64,000 bases of DNA from Coix lacryma-jobi var. lacryma-jobi (Eukaryota; Streptophyta; Magnoliopsida; Poales; Poaceae), in the NCBI GenBank assembly GCA_009763385.1, contig CM019823.1:175163825-175227824 (forward strand), read 5' to 3'. The notes under the pieces were generated by a model. The model searched no databases, had not been told where the DNA came from, and worked only from the letters and a program-made list of their open reading frames with translations. A program made the position numbers and the translations under genes. Positions 21,308 through 32,702 of this stretch are shown in pieces. How positions within the stretch are numbered: the first letter of the stretch is position 1; every line of letters begins with the position of its first letter.

Positions 21308-24300
21308 TGTGACACCCCAATTTTAAGAACAAAATTGGAGCACAATATATGTATGCCAGGATCAATTTTCATACATATATCCACGTCATAGTAAATATCA
21401 AAACAATGCTTTATTAATAATATCGAATTTATTACATAAATGACCCTCGGGTCTGAAAAGAAAAGTACAGACTCTCTCGGCATCTAACTCTAATGAAGAC
21501 TCTGAAGTAGTCGCGGAAGTCTGGACTCCATCTCCACAGGAAGGTCGACCGGGGGTAGTGCCATCCTAGTACAGGTCGTCAGGGTCGAAGCCACCGTCCT
21601 CTGGATACTCCGGCTCCTCGTGAACGTAGCCACCAACGTCTCCGTAATCGCCAGCGTCTGGGTGGGGTAGCAAGGGGACAAAGAGGAGGGTGAGTACATC
21701 AAAATGTACTCCGCAAGTGTAGGAAATATATGCTTATGAGGCTTATAACAAAGGTAGGCTGACTTTGTTTGACCCAAGCGCCTAAAGCGACACATCCTAT
21801 TAATCCTATTAATCCTATGCACCTATTTACTAGGTTATAGACAGACTCTGTAGTAAAGTAACAACACTCGGAGTCGCACCGAGCAAGACCACACTCGGAG
21901 TCACACCGAGTAACCAACACTTGGAGTCACACCAAGCAACCGCACTTGGAGTCGCACCAAGTACCCACACCTGAAGTCCATCAGGCAACCGCACCTGAAG
22001 TCCATCAGATGACCCGAAACAGTAACCAGTAACCAACTAATCTCGAAGAAGTCCAAGCCCGCTCGTGACCGTGAGCACGGCTGATATATCAGTTTTACAC
22101 TCTGCAGAGGTTGCACATCGTTACCCATGAGTCGTGCAGGTCCCGTCACGCTAAACACTGCCAAGGTGCATAGCAGGTTGCACTGCAAGGCCTTTACAAA
22201 GTCCCTCCAAGTCTGTGTTACGCGTACTCTAAGGTTTCTCCCCTGTCCATAAGTCAACGACCCCAAGGGACCCCTCTTGAGCCACTAAACAAACCCCGTG
22301 TAGCATAACTTAGAGGAAAACTAATTAATTAGCCAGGTCCAGCCCATCCAGATCTCATGGTTGCGCTGTATTGCCGGGTTACTTGTCCAAGAACCGGGTC
22401 CTAGGGATCCAGGCAGGATATGTCTAGCACGAGCCCCGAACCAAAACCAAAAGCAGCTGCCGAGTCCCACGGCACAAAACCACCAATACGGTTCCATCCT
22501 GCCGGATTTACCTAATAACCATGTTACTACAAAAATTACCATATCCACCCTGTTTCATAGTTCATTAATCAAGATTAATAATATTTACCTTCCAACCCAA
22601 CCTTGACTGCAGGGCTAAGCAAAACACCTACCCGAAATCCCAAAACAGGCGACAAGGATAATAGATCAAAATCTAGTAAACCATAACATGGGATTCAAAT
22701 TAATGACAAGCATGCATCTACAAGATCTAACTACTCTAGTACCAAAAGTAAAATAAAGTAGGTGCAAGATGTTCAAGGACACTTGCCTTCGGACTGGGTC
22801 GAATCAACTGGGTCGCAAGGATGGTCTGGAGCGTCCTCGTACTCCGCACTCTCTGGCCCAAGCAACATACATGGCACATACAAGCAAAATAAATAACAGT
22901 ACAGCAAATATTACAGAAACAGTAAACTAATAGATCTACTGCGCAGAGAACGAAATTATGAATCTAACGCAAGTTGAATGGGTCGAATCGGAGTTAAAAC
23001 GCAAAAGTTATAAGCATTTGAAGTTGGATGGCAATTCTGTGAATAAATCAAACTCATTTTCGTATTTTAAATAAATAAAAACTGAATTTAAAAGAACTCT
23101 GGACAGGGCCTCATTTTCAAAGAAAAACGGGGCTAGATCAAAAGAAAACGCAGACTCAGCGCATAGTAGGAGTGGACGGCGGGTTGATATCTATGAAGTT
23201 CAGGGGCTCTTTAGCAAAACAAGCGGCGAAGGGGTACCGGCGGCTCTTCTCCGACTCGCCCGAGGCTAGCGCTCGATTAGCCTCGGCCTTCCTCCTTCCG
23301 ACTCGCCCGAGGCTAGCGCTCGGTTAGCCTCGGCCTTCCTCTTCCGATTCGCCCGAGGCTAGGATTAGATCGGGGGCGGTCGGCTGGCGTGTGCGCCGCG
23401 TGGTGCCGACGTGTGCCACGCGTCGAGGTGGGACTGGCCCGGTGTACCACGCGGCATGTGGTCCGGTGAAGCTGGCGCGGAGGGCCCGTGGTCCACAGAT
23501 CCATACGCCCGGTGCATACCTCTTCGTTTTGGATCTAATCTGGGTTGTCCGTTTTGGATCGGACGGTGACGGTGGCGGGGTTTGGCCACCGGCGGGGCCG
23601 AGCACGGCGGCACGAGACTGTGCGTGGCGGCGCCATGAATCCCGCGGTGGCGAGCTCGCCGGCGCTTCTAGAAGCTTTCCTACGGTGCGGTAGAGACAGA
23701 GGGGTAGATGGGATCGACAGAGGGGCTTACAGCGGATCCGATGGAGGGTTTTTCCGACGACGGGGAGGGCTCGGCAGGGTGGTTTCGACGGTGGGGCGAC
23801 GTCCGCGGCTCGGAGCTCCGGCGTGGTCGATGTCGCGAAACTCCCGACGTAGGCGTTCGCTGGTGAGGGGTCCCCCGGTCGCGGAGCGGCTCCGCGAGCA
23901 CGATGGCGCTTGAAGAGGGGTCGGAGCAGCTGCGACGGTGGGGAGAACCAAGCTTGCGTTGGCTCGGCTATGGTGGTGGCGGCGAGGTTTCGGCGAGATG
24001 CGAGAAAGGTCCCGCGTGGGGATGCTTCAGCTTTTGTAGACAGAGGGAAAGGGTGGCGGCGCGTTGAGGTGGTGTGGATCGATCCGGGGAAAACGGAGCC
24101 GGGATCGATCGCTTGCGCGCGAAGGGCGGGCGGTCTGGTGCGGTGAGGAGGGAGTGCGCGTGTGGGAGACGGCCGGGCCGGTCCGGGACAAGGGTGAAGC
24201 GCGCGTGCGGCCTTTGCGCCCTCGAGTGGAATGGGCCGGAGGCGTGCTGCGGCTCGGGGAGGGAGTGGGGTGCGGCTCGGCGGGATCTGGGCCGGCTGGG

Positions 24301-24743
24301 GGAGGGCGAGCAGGCCGGGGCTTGTGCGGGCCGGCGCGGTGAGGGGAGGGAGGGAGCTGCGGGCCGGTTTGGCCAAAAAGAAGAGGAGGGTTTTGCCATT
24401 TTTTTTCTTTTTCTTTCATTTTGCAACCCTTCAAACTTCTTTGAAATCCAAAATAAAACAGTTTTGAAATCAAAACAGTTTGAAGAGTTTTGAAAACATT
24501 TTCCCCAGGTTTTGAAATTAAAACTTGAGTTTTGATTTTATAAAACTTTCATGAATATTTTATGGTTTTCTAAATAGAATAAATTCGATACGCCCTATAC
24601 GGGTTTAATAAATTTATTTTTCACCCAATAAAAATTATGCGACGGCATGAATGCAACAAACATCTGGCTAGAATTTTCCTCCATCTAGGGTTTTGGCCAT
24701 TTTCTAATTTATTTTTAATTAATTAAACACCAGGGGTGTTACA
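21308..24743 (-). repeat. 3' LTR of element D
   Basis: Plus-strand ends TGTGACACCCC and GGGGTGTTACA. It contains the six-hairpin array at 21867-22009, a GAGTAC...GTACTC hairpin at 21691-21710, a CGAGGC-rich part at 23250-23360, a GC-rich segment to about 24370 and A/T-rich sequence to the end. Large GC-rich frames here (for example 23324-24376) are compositional. Confidence 0.93.
21867..22009 (-). repeat. Six-hairpin array, LTR D left copy
   Basis: Units CTCGGAGTCGCACCGAG, CTCGGAGTCACACCGAG, CTTGGAGTCACACCAAG, CTTGGAGTCGCACCAAG, then CCTGAAGTCCATCAGG and a sixth with one arm mismatch. Arms differ between units but stay complementary within each unit. Confidence 0.88.
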
Positions 24744-25032
24744 AACTTACCCCCTTAACTGGAATCTCGTCCCGAGATTCGGGGAGGCTACAGTCAAAAC
24801 AAAGAAGCAAATCAAACAAGAGCACCAGCACATGTCAATCAACGTGCTACGAGTTCAACAATTTATGGTGGGCATCCTACTATTGGAGGACCTACTTTGA
24901 AACAGAGTTTGAATTTTCAGCAGAGAAAGACTACAGAAGTGGGAAAAGGGGTCAGACTTTGTAAAATAGTTTTGTAAATTCGACGACTGACTAGGGTAGC
25001 GTCCTACGGTCAACACGGCTCCGATACCACTG
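24744..25032 (-). other. Internal region of D with primer site and polypurine tract
   Basis: Only 289 bp. On the minus strand it runs from TGGTATCGGAGCC (primer site, three bases after the LTR) to GTTAAGGGGGTAAGTT (purine tract against the 3' LTR). A perfect hairpin AATCTCG/CGAGATT lies near 24761-24780. No coding frame of note. Confidence 0.9.
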
Positions 25033-28000
25033 TGTGACACCCCAATTTTAAGAACAAAATTGGAGCACAATATATGTATGCCAGGATCAATTTTCATACA
25101 TATATCCACGTCATAGTAAATATCAAAACAATGCTTTATTAATAATATCGAATTTTATTACATAAATGACCCTCGGGTCTGAAAGAAAAAGTACAGACTC
25201 TCTCGGCATCTAACTCTAATGAAGACTCTGAAGTAGTCGCGGAAGTCTGGACTCCATCTCCACAGGAAGGTCGACCGGGGGTAGTGCCATCCTAGTACAG
25301 GTCGTCAGGGTCGAAGCCACCGTCCTCTGGATACTCCGGCTCCTCGTGAACGTAGCCACCAACGTCTCCGTAATCGCCAGCGTCTGGGTGGGGTAGCAAG
25401 GGGACAAAGAGGAGGGTGAGTACATCAAAATGTACTCCGCAAGTGTAGGAAATATATGCTTATGAGGCTTATAACAAAGGTAGGCTGACTTGTTTGACCA
25501 AGCGCCTAAAGCGACACATCCTATTAATCCTATTAATCCTATGCACCTATTTACTAGGTTATAGACAGACTCTGTAGTAAAGTAACAACACTCGGAGTCG
25601 CACCGAGCAAGACCACACTCGGAGTCACACCGAGTAACCAACACTTGGAGTCACACCAAGCAACCGCACTTGGAGTCGCACCAAGTACCCACACCTGAAG
25701 TCCATCAGGCAACCGCACCTGAAGTCCATCAGATGACCCGAAACAGTAACCAGTAACCAACTAATCTCGAAGAAGTCCAAGCCCGCTCGTGACCGTGAGC
25801 ACGGCTGATATATCAGTTTTACACTCTGCAGAGGTTGCACATCGTTACCCATGAGTCGTGCAGGTCCCGTCACGCTAAACACTGCCAAGGTGCATAGCAG
25901 GTTGCACTGCAAGGTCTTTACAAAGTCCCTCCAAGTCTGTGTTACGCGTACTCTAAGGTTTCTCCCCTGTCCATAAGTCAACGACCCCAAGGGACCCCTC
26001 TTGAGCCACTAAACAAACCCCGTGTAGCATAACTTAGAGGAAAACTAATTAATTAGCCAGGTCCAGCCCATCCAGATCTCATGGTTGCGCTGTATTGCCG
26101 GGTTACTGTCCAAGAACCGGGTCCTAGGGATCCAGGCAGGATATGTCTAGCACGAGCCCCGAACCAAAACCAAAAGCAGCTGCCGAGTCCCACGGCACAA
26201 AACCACCAATACGGTTCCATCCTGCCGGATTTACCTAATAACCATGTTTCTACAAAAATTACCATATCCACCTGTTTCATAGTTCATTAATCAAGATTAA
26301 TAATATTTACCTTCCAACCAACCTTGACTGCAGGGCTAAGCAAAACACCTACCCGAATATCCCAAAACAGGCGACAAGGATAATAGATCAAAATCTAGTA
26401 AACCATAACATGGGATTCAAATTAATGACAAGCATGCATCTACAAGATCTAACTACTCTAGTACCAAAAGTAAAATAAAGTAGGTGCAAGATGTTCAAGG
26501 ACACTTGCCTTCGGACTGGGTCGAATCAACTGGGTCGCAAGGATGGTCTGGAGCGTCCTCGTACTCCGCACTCTCTGGCCCAAGCAACATACATGGCACA
26601 TACAAGCAAAATAAATAACAGTACAGCAAATATTACAGAAACAGTAAACTAATAGATCTACTGCGCAGAGAACGAAATTATGAATCTAACGCAAGTTGAA
26701 TGGGTCGAATCGGAGTTAAAACGCAAAAGTTATAAGCATTTGAAGTTGGATGGCAATTCTGTGAATAAATCAAACTCATTTTCGTATTTTAAATAAATAA
26801 AAACTGAATTTAAAAGAACTCTGGACGGGGCCTCATTTTCAAAGAAAAACGGGGCTAGATCAAAAGAAAACGCAGACTCAGCGCATAGTAGGAGTGGACG
26901 GCGGGTTGATATCTATGAAGTTCAGGGGCTCTTTAGCAAAACAAGCGGCGAAGGGGTACCGGCGGCTCTTCTCCGACTCGCCCGAGGCTAGCGCTCGATT
27001 AGCCTCGGCCTTCCTCCTTCCGACCGCCCGAGGCTAGCGCTCGGTTAGCCTCGGCCTTCCTCTTCCGATTCGCCGAGGCTAGGATTAGATCGGGGCGGTC
27101 GGCTGGCGTGTGCGCCGCGTGGTGCCGACGTGTGCCACGCGTCGAGGTGGGACTGGCCGGTGTACCACGCGGCATGTGGTCCGTGACTGGCGCGGAGGGC
27201 CGTGGTCCACAGATCCATACGCCCGGTGCATACCTCTTCGTTTTGGATTAATAGGGTTGTAGTTTGGATCGGACGGTGACGGTGGGTGGGTCGCCGCGGA
27301 CGGGCCGGGGCGGGTACGAGTTGCGGCGGGCCGAGCACGGCGGCACGAGACTGTGCGTGCGGCGCCATGAATCCCGCGGTGGCGAGCTCGCCGGCGCTTC
27401 TAGAAGCTATCCTACGGTGCGGTAGAGACAGAGGGGTAGATGGGATCGACAGAGGGCTTACAGCGGATCCGATGGAGGGTTTTCCGACGACGGGGAGGGC
27501 TCGGCAGGGTGGTTTCGACGGTGGGGCGACGTCCGCGGCTCGGAGCTCCGGCGTGGTCGATGTCGCGAAACTCCCGACGTAGGCGTTCGCTGGTGAGGGG
27601 TCCCCCGGTCGCGGAGCGGCTCCGCGAGCACGATGGCGCTTGAAGAGGGGTCGGAGCAGCTGCGACGGTGGGGAGAACCAAGCTTGCGTTGGCTCGGCTA
27701 TGGTGGTGGCGGCGAGGTTTCGGCGAGATGCGAGAAGGTCCCGCGTGGGGATGCTTCAGCTTTTGTAGACAGAGGGAAAGGGTGGCGGCGCGTTGAGGTG
27801 GTGTGGATCGATCCGGGGAAAACGGAGCCGGGATCGATCGCTTGCGCGCGAAGGGGGGCGGTCTGGTGCGGTGAGGAGGGAGTGCGCGTGTGGGAGACGG
27901 CCGGGCCGGTCCGGGACAAGGGTGAAGCGCGCGTGCGGCCTTTGCGCCCTCGAGTGGAATGGGCCGGAGGCGTGCTGCGGCTCGGGGAGGAGTGGGTGCG

Positions 28001-28469
28001 GCTCGGCGGGATCTGGGCCGGCTGGGTGAGGGCGAGCAGGCCGGGGCTTGTGCGGGCCGGCGCGGTGAGGGGAGGGAGGGAGCTGCGGGCCGGTTTGGCC
28101 AAAAGAAGAGGAGGGTTTTGCCATTTTTTTTTCTTTTTCTTTCATTTTGCAACCCTTCCAAACTTCTTTGAAATCCAAAATAAAACAGTTTTGAAATCAA
28201 AACAGTTTGAAGAGTTTTGAAAACATTTTCCCCAGGTTTGAAATTAAAACTTGAGTTTTGATTTTATAAAATCTTTCATGAATATTTTATGGTTTTCTAA
28301 ATAGAATAAATTCGATACGCCCTATACGGGTTTAATAAATTTATTTTTCACCCATAAAAATTATGCGACGGCATGAATGCAACAAACATCTGGCTAGAAT
28401 TTTCCTCCATCTAGGGTTTTGGCCATTTTCTAATTTATTTTTAATTAATTAAACACCAGGGGTGTTACA
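25033..28469 (-). repeat. 5' LTR of element D
   Basis: Second copy of the 3.44-kb LTR with the same ends and the same internal landmarks. Between about 27020 and 27340 it differs from the left copy by many single-base losses and a scrambled short stretch, while the rest is almost identical. That cluster may be sequencing or assembly error. Confidence 0.93.
25591..25733 (-). repeat. Six-hairpin array, LTR D right copy
   Basis: Same six units as at 21867-22009, with no differences seen by eye. Confidence 0.88.
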
Positions 28470-28474
28470 GCCCG

Positions 28475-30194
28475 TACTGGTAATCGTCGTGCATGTCGCA
28501 AAGTTCTTTTATCACAAGAATTAGCTGAAAAGCACTATAAGCCGGGTGCTCCTGGTAAGGGAAAACCCGAGTACTTTGTAGTTCTTTTGAGTGTTGATAA
28601 TCTCTTATCTTATATATGTCACTGTATCAGATGTTGGGACGGTGCAAGGGACTTCAAGCAGCGTGGTGTCTGAGAAACCTCCGACTTCAGACCCGCTTCA
28701 GCCGCTCTTGAAGCTACCAAAGCCTTTGAAGCTCATGAAGTAAGTTTTCAGCTTTGTAGAGTGTACACAGAGTTCTGATACTGACATGTATACTTGTCTG
28801 CTTGCAGGAAGGCAAAACCAGGTGCAACAGCCTCGAGTACCGTTCCTGATCCTCAGGCGGTAGAGGAGTCGGAGCCGCTGGCCAGGGATGACTCCAGCGT
28901 GCCGCCAACATTCAGTCAGGTAGATGCGCTGCCTGGCTCTTCTCCGTCCAAGTCTCGGGCCGATGCTGCTCCTGACGCGGACTCTTCCATTGCCTCAGGT
29001 TGGTTGGCCATACTCCATCTTTCGTTCTCCCGCTCAATTGGAGTTTGACCGGGTTTGGAATGACTGGTTTTTCGTACACGACAGCCGGACCAACCTACCC
29101 TGGACATGGTCTTGACAGAGATACATGTGGAGGCTTCAGTTGTCAGCAGGGATGATCTTTAGATGCACCCGAGTCCTCGCGCCAAGGAGCTACTCTTGAT
29201 GTAGCCGGGTACGACCAGGACCTTACTCGGCTGAAGGAACTGAAGGACCAGGTGAGGGCTCCCTTTGAAGCTCTTCACCAATTTGTTGAGGTAAGAGTCT
29301 CAATCTCTTCTTGTTATACTGTAAACTCATCCGAGTACTCACGATATTAGTGTATTGTAGTCCTTTGACTTCAAGTTAGAGATCAAGTCACCCGGATCCG
29401 CCAGGAGCTATCTCGTGAAAGCCAAGAGCTCCGGGACTATATTGCCCAGGACCAATTAGCCAGAAGGTAGCCACCCAGGTTTTGCATAATCGTATTAATG
29501 AACTCCAAGGCAACCTCAAGGAAGTGGTAGCGGAGCGTAACGCTGCTAACGACCGAGAGGTTGGGCTGATAGCCAAGTCTGCTGCCATGGAACAGAAGTT
29601 GAAGGAGCTCAAGAAGAGTTCTAAAAAGCAACTTGAAGGTATACTTGGAGTTTCTGTGTCGATCTGCTCCCTGGTATTAGTCGGATGGCATGATAACTGA
29701 CTGTTGTGTATGCAGATGTGAATAAACTGGCTTCTGGGTGGCAGAACGCCTTCAACCGGAAGCAAGCAGAGCTTGAAGAGGTATTTGCTAATGCGTAGAG
29801 TACTCTTCAAGAAGCCAAATTGATGCGTGAGGGTGCTGACCGGGACCTTCTGCAGGCTTTGAAGTCTACAAAGGAGTCGGCGGAGTCCTTGAAGGCCTTG
29901 GAGCATGCTGTCGAGCCCCTGCTCAACATGATTCCGGCGCCAGCAGGAGTCGAGGAGACTTTGATTGAGCGGGCCAATGCTGCACCTGTATGACTGGCGC
30001 AATACATCAAAGATATGTCGATTTCCGTGGTGCAAGGCCTGATGGCGACGCTACGGCTTCATCTGCCGTCCTTCGACTTGTCTGCTTTAATGACTCTTCC
30101 TGAGGGCAAAGACGACGAGGACCTTGTGGCAATGCAAGAGGAGGTGAAAGCTGCCGCGGAGGAGTACTCACAAATATTTGATCTTGTAGAGTAG
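28475..30194 (+). pseudogene. Antisense spliced gene of element B, part 3 (coiled-coil C-terminus)
   Basis: The frame continues from 21307 as TGNRRACRKVLLSQELAEKHY. Probable exons are 28475-28554 (donor GGTAAGG), 28631-28739 (acceptor TATCAG, donor GTAAGT) and from 28808 (acceptor TTGCAG), with more introns downstream (for example near 28998 and 29290). The 29388-30194 part encodes heptad-rich helices (RINELQGNLKEVVAERNAA, MEQKLKELKKSSKKQLE) and ends EEYSQIFDLVE then TAG at 30192-30194. In-frame stops at about 29467 and 29796 suggest decay or unrecognised introns. A coiled-coil C-terminus suggests self-association (inference). Confidence 0.65.
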
Positions 30195-30980
30195 TCTAGA
30201 CTCCTCAGTCTCTGCAGCTTGTATCTCCTGAAAACAATTATTATAAGATGTCAAAAATATTGGTTACTTTGAATCTTGTGAATTGCATATATGTCCAACT
30301 CCATATTGCGGCAAATTTCTTTGGCAATGGGTTGAGTTTATTTGTTGTGGATGTATGACCAGGCGTCTAATTAGACGAGTCTATCGGAGTGCTCACTAGC
30401 ACTTTAGTTTGGGTCGTGTGACTTCGTTTCCCTAACCATTGTATAGAGAACTTAGTCTTGCCCGAGTACTACTCTTACTACCCTTGTTCAAGGGATAATT
30501 CCGATCAGGTGCCTCTTGAAGGACCGTAATGTTGGTTCCTTCAGGGTGGATCGTATCCTCTTGGGGATCGCAGCTTGGGTGCGAAGGTAGGTGGACCTCT
30601 GTCCAGGATGTATGTAACAGGGTGAGTACTATCCCGCCTTGTTACGCCTTATAGGAACTAGTCTCAACTATGGTGGATTCCATATTCGCTATAGGCTGAT
30701 AGCCGGGTGTTAAGCCGTACTACCTTGTGAGTTGTATTGAGCTCGAAGCTCGTAACTCAAGTGTGGTTTCCGCTAAACAGATCTTTCCGAGTAATAATAA
30801 ATATTAATCGGAGATGAGCCCTGCTATTGCAGAGACTTGTTATGCGACTGAATAGTCGTGAAGAGATATAGAAAAAAGCCTGGATAAATTGCAAAGTTTC
30901 TTGTTGCTGATGAACTCCAAACTTTATTAATATCCGACTAGTAAATACAGTTGCCCTGAGTCAAGATTGTAGCGAAGTCC
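30195..30980. other. Noncoding spacer of B between antisense gene and integrase end
   Basis: No supportable coding frame on either strand. The two converging genes of B (antisense gene from the left, gag-pol from the right) end at either side, so both poly(A) regions should lie here. A candidate signal for the antisense gene is AT-rich sequence just after 30230. Confidence 0.5.
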
Positions 30981-31899
30981 TTAAGTATGGAATTTCTTCA
31001 AGTGCTCAATATTCCATGAATTTGGCAATGGAGATCCATCTTCAGTGACTAGCTCAAATGACCCGGGTCTTGTTACTTTGGATACAATATAAGGACCCTC
31101 CCATGGACTCATGAGCTTGTGGCGTCCAGCGGTGTTCTGAATCTTCTTTAGCACCATGTCGCCTACTTGGAAGGTGCGGTGATGGACGTTCTTGTCATAG
31201 TAGCGCCTCATCCCTTGAAGGTATCTCGCTGACTGAAAGAGTGCGGTTAGTCGGGCTTCTTCAATGTTGTCGACTTCTAACCGTCTGGTATCATCAGCTT
31301 CGCCTTCGTTATACTGCTCTGTTCGTGGGGAGTTCCAGATTAAGTCAGCCGGTAGGATTGCTTCAGTGTCATATACCAGGAAGAAAGGGTTTGGCCAGTC
31401 GCCCGACTTCGTTGTGTTCGTAGCCCCCAAACTACCTTAGGCAATTCTTCAACCCACTTTCCGCCGTGATCTTTTAGGAGGTCAAACAACCTTGGTTTTA
31501 ACCCGGCGAGAATCAGGGCGTTTGCTCTTTCAACTTGGCCATTGGACTATGGGTGAGCTGCGTAGTCTATCTTGATTCCAGAGTTGCTAGCCCATGACTT
31601 GAATTCAATAGCCGTAAAGGGGGACCCAAGACCAGTGATGATTCTGTGCGGCATTCCAAAGCGGTGAAAGATGCTCTGCATGAATTGGACTGACTTGGAA
31701 GCATTGAATTTGACCAAGGGCATGTACTTGATCCATTTTGTGAATTTGTCGATTGCAACGTAGATGTACTCGAATCGCCTGGGGCGCGCTTGAGAGGACC
31801 CACCATATCGAGGCCCCAGCATGAGAAGGGCCATGACGGAGGGATGCATATCAGTTCATGTGTGCGGGTACATGCTGCTGCTTGGCAAAGAACTGGCAT
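30981..31899 (-). pseudogene. Element B integrase (degenerate)
   Basis: Frames at 31567-31899, 31547-31849 and 30981-31430 together give a Tat integrase. WGLDMVGPLKRAPG carries the first catalytic Asp, then YVAIDKFTKWIKYMPL. RIITGLGSPF has Gly where the second catalytic Asp normally sits (ITD in the family). AHP is followed by a stop (TAG) in place of Gln, then SNGQVERAN-like sequence with the Glu. The C-terminal end KLMSPWEGPYIVSKV is the GPY/F module, ending NSWNIEHLKKFHT. Integration by this copy is excluded by the Asp change and by the breaks. Confidence 0.88.
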
Positions 31900-32699
31900 G
31901 ATTGACAGCGGCAGACTAAGTCTTCCGCGTCTTTTAAAGCTGAGGGCCAGTAGTATCCTGACCTGAAGATTTTTCCGACTAGTGTCCTTGAAGCTGCGTG
32001 ATTACCGCAGCACCCAGAGTGGACTTCATTCAGGATTTCCCTGCCTTCTTCTGGTGTAATACACTTGAGGAGGACCCCTGATGAAGCTCCGCGTCGATAC
32101 AACTTATCCCCGACTAGAACATAATTTTTGCTACGCCTGGTGACTTGCTCTGCTGTAGTTTTGTCGCTTGGCAGTTTATGTTCTTTGAAGTAATCAATGA
32201 AAACTCGTGTCCAGTCGGGTGCTAGAGATAGGACCTGGGTTGCGGGTTCTGGCTCGAACTCCTCCTTCTCTTGGATTGAAGGCTTGGATAACTCATGTAC
32301 AAAGGTACCACTGGGAACTTGTGCTCTGTTAGAACCCAATTTCGCGAGTATATTTGCTGCCACGTTGAGATCCCGGGTAACATGAATGAGTTCCAGTCCT
32401 GCAAAGTGTTTTTCCAGCTTGCGTACTTCAGCACAATAGGCGTTCATTGTTTCCTTGGTACAGTCCCAGTCTTTATTAACTTGGTGAATGACCACGGAAG
32501 AATCGTCATAGACTAATAGCCGCTTAGTGCCCAAAGTGACTGCTAGTTTAAGTCCATGGAGCAGTGCCTCATATTCTGCTTCATTGTTGGTGGTTGGCCA
32601 CAATATTTGCAGAACGTATTTGAGTTGTTCGCCAGCGGGTGATACAAGAAGGACTCCGGCTCCTGCTCCTCCAAGTTTTAGGGACCCATCGAGGTACAT
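31851..32699 (-). pseudogene. Element B RNase H and integrase zinc finger
   Basis: A 282-residue open frame. RNase H starts MYLDGSLKLGGAGAGVLLVS (first Asp). TNNEAEYEALLHGL has the Glu and LVYDDSSVV the next Asp. NVAANILAKLGS has Asn where AAD-LAKL normally supplies the last Asp. Then come the H2C2 finger (EVHSGCCGNHAASRT and CRCQSCQFFAKQQH) and FRSGYYWPSALKDAE. All finger ligands are present. The frame is long and clean despite the active-site change. Confidence 0.9.
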
Positions 32700-32702
32700 C
32701 TT

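Larger units (their letters stand above)
21308..28469 (-). mobile_element. Non-autonomous LTR element D: two 3.44-kb LTRs around a 289-bp interior
   Basis: Near-identical LTRs at 21308-24743 and 25033-28469 flank only 289 bp. The interior holds an iMet-type primer site (TGGTATCGGAGCC, minus strand, 25017-25029) and a purine tract (AGGGGGTAAG, minus strand, near 24750). The flanking duplication GCCCG is exact. Nothing encodes gag or pol. The interior stretch GAATCTCGGGACGAGATTCC is one I recall next to the 3' LTR of chromovirus (Tekay/Del) elements, so an autonomous chromovirus is the likely helper (inference). The near-identity of the LTRs makes D one of the youngest insertions here. Confidence 0.92.

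Noticed and set aside
23324..24376. Long GC-rich open frames in the D, E, F and G LTRs (for example 350 residues at 23324-24376, 262 at 27412-28200, 261 at 15131-15916, 148 at 38280-38726)
   Set aside because: They overlap on both strands, have Pro/Arg/Ala-rich low-complexity products, are not preserved between LTR copies and lack any recognisable domain. They reflect base composition.
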